A stretch of DNA of 64,000 bases from NCBI RefSeq assembly GCF_900608595.1, contig NZ_UWYY01000018.1:62001-126000 (forward strand), read 5' to 3'. The DNA comes from Promicromonospora panici (GTDB taxonomy: Bacteria; Actinomycetota; Actinomycetes; Actinomycetales; Cellulomonadaceae). This document shows positions 51,676 to 62,800 of this stretch, piece by piece. Made by a program: the position numbers and the translations under genes. The stretch's first letter is position 1. Every line of letters starts with the position of its first letter. The notes below the pieces were generated by a model, which worked only from the letters and a program-made list of their open reading frames with translations, made no database searches and was not told where the DNA came from.

Positions 51676-54408
51676 ATGGCGGTGGCAGCCTCCTCACCAG
51701 CCCTGGTCGGCCGTACCGCGGAGCGGGCGGTGCTCGACCAGCTCGTGCATTCTGCCGCGCGGGGCTCTGGATCCGTCGTCTTCATCGAGGGCGAAGCGGG
51801 GATCGGCAAGTCCCGCCTCGTCCAGAGCGTTCGTGAGTCGGCAGGGCGCCGCGGGTTCAGCTGTCTGGTCGGTGCGGCTCGGCCGCTGGAGACGACTCGG
51901 CCGTTCGGGGCTGTCGCAGAGGCACTGGGGATGCGGCGCGGATCGCCCGATCCGCGCCGCGCCGAGCTCGCGGCACTGCTGAGCGGCAGACAGGGGTCGG
52001 ACGTCCGGTACGACGTGCTGGAGGCGGCCATCGAGCTCGTCGAGGTGGAGTCCCGAGCTGCATCGACGCTGCTCGTGCTGGAAGACCTGCACTGGGCGGA
52101 CGAGTCCACGTACCTGGTCCTTCGAGCGCTGCTCCATCGGGCAACGCTTCTGCCCGTGCTGGTCGTCGTGACGCTGCGGCCGACACCTCGGACCGCCGAG
52201 CTCGACCTCGTTCTGGCCGAGGCGATCGCCGCTGGCGCGGTATCGCTGCAGCTTGGTCCGCTGGCACCGGCCGAGGCGCTCGAGCTGGTTCGCGCCGAGT
52301 CCGGGCACGACCCCGCCCTCGAGCTGGTGGTGAAGAAGGCGGGCGGCAACCCGCTCTGGGCCTTGGAGATCGCGCGATCGGTCTCCGCCGACGGATCGCT
52401 CCCCGATTCGTTCGGCAGCCTGGTGCTGCGCCGTCTGCGATACGTGCCGGACGCGACCCTCGCAACCTTGCGCGTGGCCGCGGTACTGGGGGACGTCTTC
52501 TCGCTGGTTGACCTGTCCACGGTGACGGGCCGGCGCGCCGTCGATCTCCTGGGAGACCTGCAGCCCGCGGTCGAAAGCCGGTTGCTCCGCGAAGAATCAA
52601 GCAACCTGGCCTTCCGGCACCAGCTCGTGCACGAGGTGATCTACCACGATATTCCCGAAGCTGGGCGGGTGGCGCTGCATCGAGAGGTCGCCCGGGTGCT
52701 CGCCGGCGCTGGAGCTCCGGTCACACAGATCGCTGCCCACGTGCTTCGCGGTGCCGTGCCCGGTGACGCCCAAGCGGCTGCCTGGCTACGCTCCGCGGCA
52801 GCAGAGGCGCTCCCGCGGGCGCCCGAGGTCGGGGTCGAGCTGCTGCAGCGGGCCCGTCTGCTCGCGCCATCGGACGACGTCGAGGTGCAGCTCGCGGAAG
52901 CCCTGCTCCGGGCCGGCCGGGTCGCGGACTGTGCTGCTCTTGCGGAGGAGGCTATTCAGCGGCCGCACGTCACGAGATCCACCGCCGCACTGCGGCTCCT
53001 GCTCGTCGAGGCGCTGTCCCTGCAGAATCGGGGCCCCGAGCTGGTTGCGCAGGCTGAAGCGGCTCTCGCGACTCCCGATCTGTCGGATGCCGGGCGGGCG
53101 CTCGTGCTGGCCCAGGCCGCCTACGGCCGCGCGTTCTCGGGCGACCTGCCGGGAGGCGAGCACAGTGCCCGGGCGGCCGTGACATCCGCGGACCGCGCCG
53201 GGGACGACGGGATGCGGGTGTGGAGCCGGACCACGTTGTCGTTCGCGGTGAAGACGCAGGGCAGGTACGCCGAGGCGGTCGATCTCACACGGCAGGCGCT
53301 CGACATCGCCCGAGACTCGGCTGAGGGTCGGCTCCGGCACCCGTGTTTCTTCTTCGGCATGGCGCTGGCTGACGCCGACGACCTCGTCTCGGCCAGGGAG
53401 GCGTACAAGGACGCGGTCGCGGAGTGCACAGTTCTCGGATCGTCGTGGATTCTGCCCGACATCCAGCAGCTCACCGGCGAGCTGCTCTTCGACCTGGGTG
53501 AGTGGGACGACGCACTCGTGGAGCTCGAAGCCGGCCTCCACTCCGCGGCTGAACGAGGCAACCAGGTGCCGGTCACCCAGTCGACGGGCTACCAGGCGCT
53601 CATCCTCGCCGGCCGTGGAGACCTGCCTGCCGCTGAGGCCCTGCTCGGCGGTCTTCCCGAGGCAAGGACCTACGGAGTGGAGGTCGCGGCGCTCGCTCGG
53701 GCATGTGCAGCCGAGGGACGGGGTGACCCAGCGGCCGCGTTCCGGCACGTGATGACGGCTTGGCGCGACGACCTCGACGGCCAGGTTCTGCGCTTCCTGC
53801 GGCTGCTCGGTCCACCTCTGAGCCGACTGGCGCTGGCCGTACGTCGGCCCGACGTCGCGGCGGCTGTCGCCGACAGCGTCGAGCAAGCGGCCGCGCTGGC
53901 CGGCGACGTGGTGGGGGTCCAGGCTGCCGCCGTCCGGTGTCGCGGTCTTGCCGACCGGGACCAGGACGCACTCCTGCATGCCGTCGAGCTGGCGCGGTCC
54001 TCCCCGCGGATTCTGGACCGGGCGGGGACCCTGGAGGACGCCGCAGCGCTGGTCGGGCCCGCGGGAGCACAGTTGCTACTGGTCGAGGCTCTCGACATCT
54101 ACGAGCAGGTGGGCGCCTCCGCCTGGGCGGGGCGCGTTCGGGCCTCCCTGCGGGCGATGGGCGTGCGCGTCGGCGTACGTGGTGAGCGGCAGCGACCGGC
54201 CTCCGGCTGGGCGAGCCTGACCGACACCGAGCTCGCCGTGGTCCGGCTCGTCGCCGAAGGGCTGACCAACCGCGAGGCGGCCGGTCGCCTGTTCGTCTCG
54301 CCGCACACCGTCAACACGCACCTGCGGCACGTCTTCGCCAAGCTCGGGGTCTCCTCGCGCAGTGCCCTCACCGCCGAAGTGGTGCGGCAGGATCACACGA
54401 TCGAGTGA
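51676..54408 (+). CDS. LuxR/LAL family ATP-binding regulator
   Basis: A 910-residue large activator. The N-terminal AAA ATPase has Walker A GEAGIGKS (residues 39-46) and Walker B LLVLEDLHWAD; a long TPR-like helical middle follows, and the C-terminal LuxR HTH reads VAEGLTNREAAGRLFVSPHT. ATG at 51676 has no SD; a GC-poor context suggests a leaderless start. Codon third positions are less GC-biased than in neighbours, hinting at more recent acquisition. The target is unknown. Confidence 0.9.
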   Translation: MAVAASSPALVGRTAERAVLDQLVHSAARGSGSVVFIEGEAGIGKSRLVQSVRESAGRRGFSCLVGAARPLETTRPFGAVAEALGMRRGSPDPRRAELAALLSGRQGSDVRYDVLEAAIELVEVESRAASTLLVLEDLHWADESTYLVLRALLHRATLLPVLVVVTLRPTPRTAELDLVLAEAIAAGAVSLQLGPLAPAEALELVRAESGHDPALELVVKKAGGNPLWALEIARSVSADGSLPDSFGSLVLRRLRYVPDATLATLRVAAVLGDVFSLVDLSTVTGRRAVDLLGDLQPAVESRLLREESSNLAFRHQLVHEVIYHDIPEAGRVALHREVARVLAGAGAPVTQIAAHVLRGAVPGDAQAAAWLRSAAAEALPRAPEVGVELLQRARLLAPSDDVEVQLAEALLRAGRVADCAALAEEAIQRPHVTRSTAALRLLLVEALSLQNRGPELVAQAEAALATPDLSDAGRALVLAQAAYGRAFSGDLPGGEHSARAAVTSADRAGDDGMRVWSRTTLSFAVKTQGRYAEAVDLTRQALDIARDSAEGRLRHPCFFFGMALADADDLVSAREAYKDAVAECTVLGSSWILPDIQQLTGELLFDLGEWDDALVELEAGLHSAAERGNQVPVTQSTGYQALILAGRGDLPAAEALLGGLPEARTYGVEVAALARACAAEGRGDPAAAFRHVMTAWRDDLDGQVLRFLRLLGPPLSRLALAVRRPDVAAAVADSVEQAAALAGDVVGVQAAAVRCRGLADRDQDALLHAVELARSSPRILDRAGTLEDAAALVGPAGAQLLLVEALDIYEQVGASAWAGRVRASLRAMGVRVGVRGERQRPASGWASLTDTELAVVRLVAEGLTNREAAGRLFVSPHTVNTHLRHVFAKLGVSSRSALTAEVVRQDHTIE

Positions 54409-54466
54409 TGTCTCCGCTCGGTCGCCGAGCCAGGCTCAGGTGTACCAACACTCTGAGGAGACCGAC

Positions 54467-54808
54467 ATGCCTGCTTTGGGTTTCGTACTTCCGATCCTGC
54501 CCGGTAAGACCGACGACGACCGGGAGGCCATGACGTCCTGCTGGCGCGGGCACCGCAAGGAGGCGTTCGAGGCATCCCGGGATCGGCTGGGGATCACCCG
54601 CGAGGCGGTGTGGATCCAGCCGACGCCGACCGGTGACGTGGCGGTCGTCTACGTCGAGGCCGAGGACCTGCCGTCGGTGTTCAAGGGACTCGCGACGTCC
54701 CAAGAGCCGTTCGACCGGTGGTTCCGCGCCTACGTCCGCGAAGTTCACGGGGTCGCGCTCGAGGACGAGACGCCTCCGCCCGAGCAGGTGCTGGACTTCG
54801 GTGCCTGA
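54467..54808 (+). CDS. Small dimeric alpha/beta-barrel-like protein
   Basis: 113 residues. VLPILPGKTDDDREAM, then RDRLGITREAVWIQPTPTGDVAVVYVEAEDL and FDRWFRAYVREVHG, are reminiscent of ABM-fold proteins (possibly DUF6176). The RBS GAGGAGAC precedes the ATG. It follows the LuxR gene by 58 bp and could be its target. Function unknown. Confidence 0.65.
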   Translation: MPALGFVLPILPGKTDDDREAMTSCWRGHRKEAFEASRDRLGITREAVWIQPTPTGDVAVVYVEAEDLPSVFKGLATSQEPFDRWFRAYVREVHGVALEDETPPPEQVLDFGA

Positions 54809-54847
54809 CAGGACCACAGGTTCCCGCTCGAACGCGGCGTCGAAAGG

Positions 54848-55552
54848 TCAGCCGCTCACGGCGGCGTCGGCCAGGTTGATGCCCCACGCGTCGCGGACGA
54901 GCCGGCGTCCGGAATCTGTGACGTCCAGCCCGCGACCGGACCGGTGCCGGACCACCCACCCCGCGTCGAGGAACCGCGCGCCGACCGCAGCGCCGAGAGC
55001 TCCGGCCAGGTGCGGCCGGCGCTCCGTCCAGTCCAGGCAGGCCCGGGTCGTGGCCCGGCGGGAGGTGACGGCGCCGTCGACGTCCACCCCGATCGCGCCC
55101 AGGCCGACGGCGCCGGCGTCGCTGAGGCTGAGCTCGTCGCGGCCGGCGAGCCACCCGCACCGGACCCAGGCGTCCGTGAGGCCGGTGCCGAGCCGGCCCG
55201 CGAGGTGGTCGTAGCAGAACCGGGCCGCCGCCAGGTACTCGGCCTGCCGGCTGCGGCGGTAACCCGAGACGGGGGCGGCGTCGGCGAGCGTGCCGAGGGT
55301 CTCCAGCGCGGTGGCGACCTCCCTGTCCGCGAGGGCGTAGTAACGGTGGCGCCCCTGGCTCTGGTAGGTGACCAGCCCGGCGTCGACCAGGACGCTCAGG
55401 TGCTCCGACGCCGTCGACGCGCTCACCTCGGCCGCCCGCGCTAGCTCGCCCGCGGGGCGGCGGGTGCCATCCATGAGCAGGTTCAGGAACGTCGAGCGCG
55501 CCGGGGTGGACAGCGCCCTGCCTACGGCGGTGAAGTCCCGGTCGCGTCCCAT
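54848..55552 (-). CDS. ArsR-type winged-helix regulator with C-terminal domain
   Basis: About 234 residues. The N-terminal ArsR-like HTH (PAGELARAAEVSASTASEHLSVL) and wing QGRHRYYALAD precede a roughly 130-residue C-terminal domain seen in proteins annotated HTH_20. The start MGRDRDF at 55552 is preferred; starts at 55576 or 55588 are possible, none with SD. It is divergent from the OsmC gene across 64 bp and may regulate it. Confidence 0.85.
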   Translation of the reverse strand: MGRDRDFTAVGRALSTPARSTFLNLLMDGTRRPAGELARAAEVSASTASEHLSVLVDAGLVTYQSQGRHRYYALADREVATALETLGTLADAAPVSGYRRSRQAEYLAAARFCYDHLAGRLGTGLTDAWVRCGWLAGRDELSLSDAGAVGLGAIGVDVDGAVTSRRATTRACLDWTERRPHLAGALGAAVGARFLDAGWVVRHRSGRGLDVTDSGRRLVRDAWGINLADAAVSG

Positions 55553-55616
55553 GCGCCGACCGTACGGCCGGGACATTTCGGCGTCCACCGAAGCGTTCCC
55601 GACCTACGGTCCCCGC

Positions 55617-56165
55617 ATGACCAGTCAGCACACGACCAGTCAGCACACGACCGGTCCTGACACGACCAGCCCGCAGGCGACCCGCCCCGACACGCCCGGA
55701 CCCAGCATGCCTACGCACCCCTACGTCGCACGCGTCCACTGGGCCGGCTCGACGGGCGCCGGCATCCGCTCCTACTCGCGCGACCACGCCGCCGTCGCGG
55801 CGCCCGCAACCCCCGTGGTGGAGCTCAGCGCGGACTCCGCCTTCCGCGGCGACCCCGACCGGTTCAACCCGGAGCAGCTCGTGGTCATGGCAGCCTCCTC
55901 CTGTCAGCTGCTGTCGTTCCTCGGGGCCGCCGCGCGCGCCGGCATCGACGTGCTGTCCTACGACGACGAGGCCACCAGCTACCTGGACCTCGACGCGTCG
56001 CCGGCCCGCCTCGGGGCGATCCGCCTGGCCGCGACCGTCACGGTGGCCGCCGGGACCGACGAAGCCCTGGTCCGGGAGCTGGCCGAGCAGGCCCACCACG
56101 GCTGCTACGTCGCGAACTCGCTGGCGGTGCCGGTCGAGGTCGGCATGACCGTGCGGTTCGCATGA
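55617..56165 (+). CDS. OsmC family protein
   Basis: A 182-residue OsmC/Ohr-fold protein, probably a thiol-dependent peroxidase for organic hydroperoxides. The redox Cys pair appears in MAASSCQLLS and AHHGCYVANS. The N-terminus (TSQHTTSQHTT) is built from four degenerating 15-bp units; MPTHPYV could be an internal start. It overlaps the downstream ACT gene as ATGA. The divergent ArsR regulator probably controls it. Confidence 0.88.
   Translation: MTSQHTTSQHTTGPDTTSPQATRPDTPGPSMPTHPYVARVHWAGSTGAGIRSYSRDHAAVAAPATPVVELSADSAFRGDPDRFNPEQLVVMAASSCQLLSFLGAAARAGIDVLSYDDEATSYLDLDASPARLGAIRLAATVTVAAGTDEALVRELAEQAHHGCYVANSLAVPVEVGMTVRFA
55619..55678 (+). repeat. Four 15-bp tandem units at the OsmC N-terminus
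   Basis: The units 55619-55633 and 55634-55648 are identical; 55649-55663 and 55664-55678 are progressively diverged. In frame. Confidence 0.75.
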
Positions 56166-56599
56166 GCGCCGGCACGCAGGACCTCGAGGTCCACCTGCCC
56201 GACCGCCCCGGCGCCCTGGCCGACCTCGGCCAGGCGCTCGGCGAGGCGGGGGTGAGCCTGGAGGGTGGCGGCGTGTTCACCCACGACGGCCACACCGTGG
56301 CGCACTACCTCGTGCACGACGGTGCCCGAGCGCTCGCGGCGGTCACGGCGGCCGGGCTCGGCCCCGCGGCGGTGCGCGACGTCGTCCTGGCGCGCCTGGA
56401 GCAGGAGGTGCCGGGCCAGCTCGGCACGCTCGCGCGGCGCCTGGGCGACGCCGGGGTGAACGTGCTGGTCCAGTACAGCGACCACGTCGGCAATCTGGTG
56501 CTCTTGGTCGACGAGGCCGACGAGCCGGCCGCGCGGGAGGTCGTGGCGCGCTGGGCGCGCCGGGTCACCTCGCGCGACGGGCGCGCAGCCGTCCGATGA
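56162..56599 (+). CDS. ACT-domain protein
   Basis: 145 residues with two tandem ACT-like modules: LEVHLPDRPGALADLGQAL and, after a short linker, VPGQLGTLARRLGDAGVNVLV. ACT domains bind amino acids or other small ligands and often regulate enzymes. It has no catalytic domain. The ATG overlaps the OsmC stop, so the pair is coupled. The ligand is unknown. Confidence 0.8.
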   Translation: MSAGTQDLEVHLPDRPGALADLGQALGEAGVSLEGGGVFTHDGHTVAHYLVHDGARALAAVTAAGLGPAAVRDVVLARLEQEVPGQLGTLARRLGDAGVNVLVQYSDHVGNLVLLVDEADEPAAREVVARWARRVTSRDGRAAVR

Positions 56600-56783
56600 C
56601 GGTCCACGCGACCATGCGCGCCATGCGCCGCGGCCCTCAGCGGCTGCTGCAGTTGCCACGTGCGTCGGGCGGCAGTTCCTGACGGATTCTCGGCGGCAGT
56701 CCGATCCCCTGACCTGCGTGTTTTATGCCGACTGAATGCATATGAATCAGGAATGCGCGACATTTTCGTAGCGTGACGCCTTC

Positions 56784-56797
56784 AGTGTGATCACACT
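56784..56797. promoter_or_regulatory. Palindrome AGTGTGATCACACT upstream of the toxin gene
   Basis: A perfect 14-bp palindrome 46 bp before the YD-repeat toxin start, in the most AT-rich part of the 243-bp intergenic region. It is a candidate operator. Spacing excludes a canonical CRP/GlxR site. Confidence 0.4.
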
Positions 56798-56842
56798 CGT
56801 TGTCGAGCGACTGTTCAGGAAACACCAACGCGGGGGTTGGCG

Positions 56843-59800
56843 ATGTCCGAGGCACGTGCGCACCACCTTGTGATCGCCCGGCTGGAGCGCCGTTGGCTCG
56901 GCTCAGCGGTCGCCGTCGGCTTCGCGGCGTCGCTGCTGATCGCCGTGGCACCGCAGGAGCCGGCCGTGGCAGTAGGCCCGGTGCCACAGGCCATGGCGGG
57001 CGAAGGTCCGGCCGACCGGCCCATGCCGGACGGGGTGCGGCGCTCCACCGCCCTGCCGGAGGACGAACGGCCGCCTGTGGTCCCGGAGGCCGTGCCGGCC
57101 GGCGGCGATCCCACCGAGGTCGACGCGAGCGAGTGGCGGACCCTCACCTCCCCGGTGCGGCAGCTCGCCGCCGGCGGCTTCTCCGGCATCGACCTGCGCC
57201 CGGGCTTCCTGCTCGGCGACACGTCCTTGGTGCTGTATTTCGACGATGACGACGTCGATCCGAACTGGACCGACGCCGTCGTGCGCCTGTACGAGGGGGA
57301 CGACCAGACCGAGCAGGAGTCGGTGCGGCTCTCGCGAGCCGAGCTGGAGGGCCCGCGGTTCTGCGGCAGTGCGGACTTCTGCCGCTCGTTCGGGCGTGAG
57401 GACGGCTGGGAGCTCGACCCGGACAAGCGCTACTTCGTCACCGTCGCCGCCGTGCTGCCGGGCGGCGACGAGGTCGTCTCGGAGCCCTCTGGTTCGTCCC
57501 AGCCGCGCGCGACGATCCTGCCGCCGAGCATCCCGGACGACCAGGCCGCCGGCTGCGGGTGCGAGAACGCGCTGGCGCCGACCGCCGTCGGACAGGCGCA
57601 GCGGGGCGTTGGCGTCAACACGGGGACCGGCGCGTTCGTGCGCGTCGAGCGCGACATGCAGATGGCGTCGTTCGGGATCCCGTTCGCGAGCGCGCGCACC
57701 TACTCGTCGGCGAACAACCGCCAGGGCCCGCTCGGCGTCGGCTGGGCGTGGTCCTACGACATGCGCGTCACGCAGACGGACGACGGCGTCATCGTGCGCG
57801 CCGAGGACGGCGCCGAGGCGGTCTACACGCCGGACGGCGACGCGTACACGCGGCCGCCGGGCGTGCGCTCGAACCTGAGGCGGGACGGCGACGGCTGGGA
57901 GCTGGTCACCCCGCAGCAGGTGAGGTACCAGTTCGGGGCGACGGGCCGGCTCAGCGCCGTGCTCAGCCCGCGCGACGACGGCGTCCGCCTCGCCTATGTC
58001 GAGGTCGATGACAAGGGTAGGGACGAGGACCGCGACGAGGTCACGATCACGGACGCCTCTGGGCGCACGGCCGTGGCCCACCTCGAGGACGGCGTGATCA
58101 CGCGGATGGTGCTCCCGGACCGCCGCCAGGTCCGCTTCGAGTACACCGACGGCCTGCTCACGAAGGTCAAGGACGCGCGCGGGAACGTCTGGGAGTACCG
58201 GTACGACGCCGAGGGCAGGCTTGCCCAGGTGATCGACCCGCACGATGTCGTCGCCGTGCACAACGAGTACGGCACCGGCGGCCGCGTGATCACGCAGCGG
58301 GACGGCGTCGGCGCGCAGATGTCGTTCGAGTGGGACGCCGAGAAGCAGGAGGCGCGCACCACCGACGCGGACGACATCTCGATCTATGACGGCTACCGCG
58401 GCAACGTGCTGCTCTACAGCCAGCGCAGCACGGGCGACGCCGACAACCACCGCTACAACCAGCGCCTCGACCGCAACCTCGTGGTCAACGGGAACCAGTA
58501 CCAGCACGTGGTGCGGTTCGACGCGCAGGGCAACCCGACGCAGGCGGTGGCGCCGCAGGGCTTCGACGAGAAGACGAAGTACGACGACCGGAACAACCCC
58601 ATCGAGTACACCGACGCCAACGGGAACGTCTGGAAGAACACGTACAACGAGTTCAACGAGCTGGTGCGGAGTGTCGACGCCGAGGGCAACGACATCACGC
58701 ACGCCTACGACGACCGCGGCCTGCGCACCTCCACCACCGACCAGCGGGACAAGGTCACGCGGTACGAGTACCTGCCGGACGGCGAGGAGAACGCGGGGCT
58801 GCTGTCCGCCGTCGTCTCGCCAGAGGGGCGCCGGAGCGAGTACTTCTACGACCGGACGGGTCGCCAGGTCGCGCAGACCGACCCGCGCGGGACGGCGGAC
58901 CCGCGCCAGCGGCGGCACTACACGACCAAGACGCACTACGACGAGCAAGACCGTGTGGTCAGTGTCGAGGAGCCCGGCAAGCACCGCGGCTGGCGCAGCG
59001 TGTACGACGACGTCGGGCGGCTCTCCCACGAGGTCACGCCCGAGGGCGTCGTCACCACGACGAGCTACCTCGACAACGGCCTGCAGTCGCGGGTCGAGGG
59101 TGGCGGCCGGGTGATGACCTTCGCCTACACGGATGCCGGGCGGCGCGAGTCCGAGAGCGTGCGGATGCGCGGCGACGACCTGACGACGTCGTACACGTAC
59201 GACGCGAAGGGCCTGGTCAAGACGGTGACCTCGCCCGGCGGCAACGTGCCTGGCGCGAACAGGGCCGACTTCACCACCGAGTACTTCTACGACGCGAACG
59301 ACAACCCGATCCGGATGCGGATGCCGTACCCGGGCGGCGGGCACACGGACCGGGACATCAAGGTCGACGCTCTGGACCGCACCACGGCGTCGATCAACGA
59401 GCTGAACAAGACCTCCAGCTTCGAGCGAAGCAACACCGGCCAGGTCGACTCGGTCACGGACGCCAACGGCCGCACAACCAGGATGGGGTACGACAAGAAC
59501 GGGCGGCAGACCGAACGCACGGACGCGGGCAACAAGACCACGCGCACCGAGTACGACGCGGCGGGCAACAAGATCAAGGAGACGTCACCGACCGGCGCGA
59601 TCACGACGTACTCGTACACCGACGACGGCCTGCTCGCCTCGGTGACGGAGCCCCGTGGCAATGTCGAGGGCGCCGACAAGGACCGGTTCACCACGCGGTA
59701 CGAGTACGACCTCGCGGGCAACCGGGTCCGGGAGATCGACCCGCTCGGCAACACGATGTCGACCACGTACGACGCGAACAGCCGGCCCACCGAGCTCACC

Positions 59801-62800
59801 GACGCGCGCGGCGGCACCACCTTCTACGCGTACCGCGACGACGACCAGATCAGCCATGTGCGGCAGCCGGACGCACCGGAGCTGCCGCTGTTCAGCAAGG
59901 CCTTCGCGACGGTGCTCAGCTACGACGACGACGGCCGCGTGGTGGGCGTGCGCGACCCGCAGGGCGGGCGCACGCACGTCACCTACGACGACGCCGGTCG
60001 TCCGGTGACCACCACCGATCCGCTGGGCCGGACCTCGCACATCGGGTACGACGCCGAGTCGAACGCCGTCTCGAGCATCACCACCGACCGGCGCGAGGAC
60101 CTGTCCGACCTCACGGACGAGGAGCGGGCGCAGCGCACCATCACCTCGGTGTACGACCTGCGCAGCCGCCTGACCAGCCAGCAGGTCGGGTCCACGGGTC
60201 CGAGGTACACGTACGGCTACGACGCCAAGGACCGGACGACGTCGTACGGGGACCCGCTGGGCGTGCGCACGATGACGTACGACGACGAGGACCAGATCAC
60301 GAAGGTGGTCCGCGAGGAAGCGAACCAGGCCGCCGAGACCTTCACCTACGGGTACGACCAGCGCGGCAACATCAGCGCGCGGACGTACCCGGACGGCACG
60401 GAGATCACCTCGACCTACGACGACGACTCTCGGCTCACCTCCACGACGGCGTCGGGCGGCTCCATGGGCGCAGGCAGCGCCCGGTGGGAGTACGAGTACG
60501 ACGTCGCCGGGCGCCGGACGGCAACCACGTTGCCGGCGGCCACGGGCCTGACCGAGGAGCGGGAGTACGACGACGCGGGCCGGCTCACCTCGATCGGCAC
60601 CGAGCGCACCGGTGAGCCCGTCGAGGGCGTGCAGGACCCGGTCTCCGCATTCGACCTGACGCTCGACGAGGTGGGCAACCCCACCCAGGTGATGACCACA
60701 CGCGGCGGCGTCACCGAGGGAGTCGCCTACGCGTACGACGAGGCGAACCGGGTGACAGAAGCCTGCTACGCGGCGCACGACTGCGACCGGTCGACCAAGG
60801 CCGCGGGCCGGATCTCCTACGAGTACGACCTGCTCGGCAACCGGACGCAGCAGAAGCGTTCGGGCTCGGCGGGTGAGGACCTGACGCGGTACTCCTACGA
60901 CGACGCGAGCCAGCTGATCAAGGAGCTCACGGTCGGCAAGGACGGGGTGGAGCGCAAGGACTACGAGTACGACGTGCTCGGCAACCAGACGCGCGCGGGC
61001 GACGACCGGCTGAAGTACAACCTCGACAACACGCTGGCCGAGGCGAACGTCGACGGGATCACCACCCGCTACACCTACGACGCGACCCGCATGCGGCTCG
61101 ACGCCATCTCGGGGATCGGGGCCGGCGCCAAGACCCGGCACTGGGCCTGGGACACGAACGGGTCGCTGGAGAACATCGCCGTCGACACGGTGACCGGAGC
61201 GAGCGGGGCGGTGGTCAGCCGGCAGGCGTTCGCCTACGGGCCGACCGACGAGCCGCTGGCGCTGCTGGAGACGCAGGGCGGCGCGCACGCGTACACCCAC
61301 GACTGGCTGGGCGGCGTGGCGAACATGCTGTCGCCCGACGGCCAGGTCGAGGACGGCTACGACTACGACCCGTTCGGCAACCCGCGGCAGGGGACGACGC
61401 TCGCTGCGGCCTTTGAGGATGCGGATCCGGCCGCCGAGCTGAGCAACCCCATGCGGTTCGCCGGCGCGTACCTCGACCCGACCACGGGCGAGGGCAACTA
61501 CGCCATGCGGGCCCGGAACTACGACCCGGGCACCGGGCGGTTCTCGTCGAGGGACCCGGCCGGAGCCATACCGGCGGGCTCGTCGCCGTACGCGTACGCG
61601 GGGAACAACCCGTTGGTCTACACGGACCCGACGGGCGAGATGGAGGAGGCCGGGCCGACCGGCGGTGGCACGTCCTCCAACCCGAACGACCCCGGCGTGG
61701 AGGTGGAGGGCCCGAGCGCCGAGGACGTGGCGAAGGCGCAGCAGCTCGAGTCGAAGTCGATGCTCGACGTCATCCTGGAGGCCGGCGGGCAGGTCCTCAT
61801 GGAGTTCCTGGGGATCACCGACCTCATGGACTGCCTCGACGGCGACCTCGGTGCCTGCGTGATGCTCGTGGTCGGCGCGCTGCCCTGGGGCAAGATCTTC
61901 AAGGCGGCGAAGATCGGCGAGGCCATCTACAAGGCCGGCAAGGCCGTGATGACCTTCTCCAGCGAGCTGAAGTGGGCCAAGCAGATCCTGTCCGGCGCCA
62001 AGAAGGCGAAACAGGCGGCGGAGGCGGCGAAGGCCGCCGCGGCCAAGGCCGCTCGGGAGGCGGCCGCGAAGGCGGCCAAGGCAAAGGCAGCGGCGGACGC
62101 CAAGATCAAGAAGCTGGCGGCTGAGGCGAAGGAGCGGGCGAGAGCTGACGCCGCCAAGAAGAAGGCCGACACTTCAGGGGGAGGCGACTCGGCGAAGGCG
62201 GACGAGCCACTGACCTGCAAGACCGGTAACAGCTTCGTGTCAGGCACCCTGGTGCTGCTGGCGAACGGCACTCGAAAGCCGATCGAGGACCTCGAGCCCG
62301 GCGACGAGGTCCTTGCCGGTGATGAGGAGACCGGCGACCGCTCAGGCGGGCAGCTCGTCACCGCGCGCATCACGGGTAGCGGTCCCAAGACTCTGGTCAC
62401 GGTGACCGTGCGGGACGACGACGGTGGTCAGCAGAAGATCGTCGCAACCGACGGGCACCCGTTCTGGAACCCCGAGAAGGACACCTGGGTCGATGCGATC
62501 GATCTCCGCTCGGGCGACTGGCTCAAGACGAGCGCCGGCACCTGGGTACAGGTCGCGGACGTCGATGTGGAGCACGAGCGCGCCGTGGTGCACAACCTCA
62601 CCGTCGACCGTGATCACACGTTCTACGCCAGCGCCGGCGACGCCTCGGCCGACGCGGTACTGGTCCACAACTGCCCCACGGGCGAGAACGGCGCCCTGCG
62701 CAACCCGACGACCGGCCGGTTCGAGACGAACCCCGCGACGCCGCCGCGCCCCGCACCCTCGTCAACCCACGGCAACTCGCGAGCGAGCACCGCGACGAAC

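Noticed and set aside
56784..56797. CRP/GlxR site
   Set aside because: AGTGTGATCACACT lacks the spacer between TGTGA and TCACA required by the consensus, so it is kept only as an anonymous palindrome.
56903..59344. 813-codon reverse frame inside the YD-repeat gene
   Set aside because: Shadow of the repeat-rich coding strand; no start signal or domain.
58000..61500. CRISPR-like or satellite DNA repeats in the toxin gene
   Set aside because: The periodicity is at the protein level (YD repeats); DNA units are diverged and there are no spacers.
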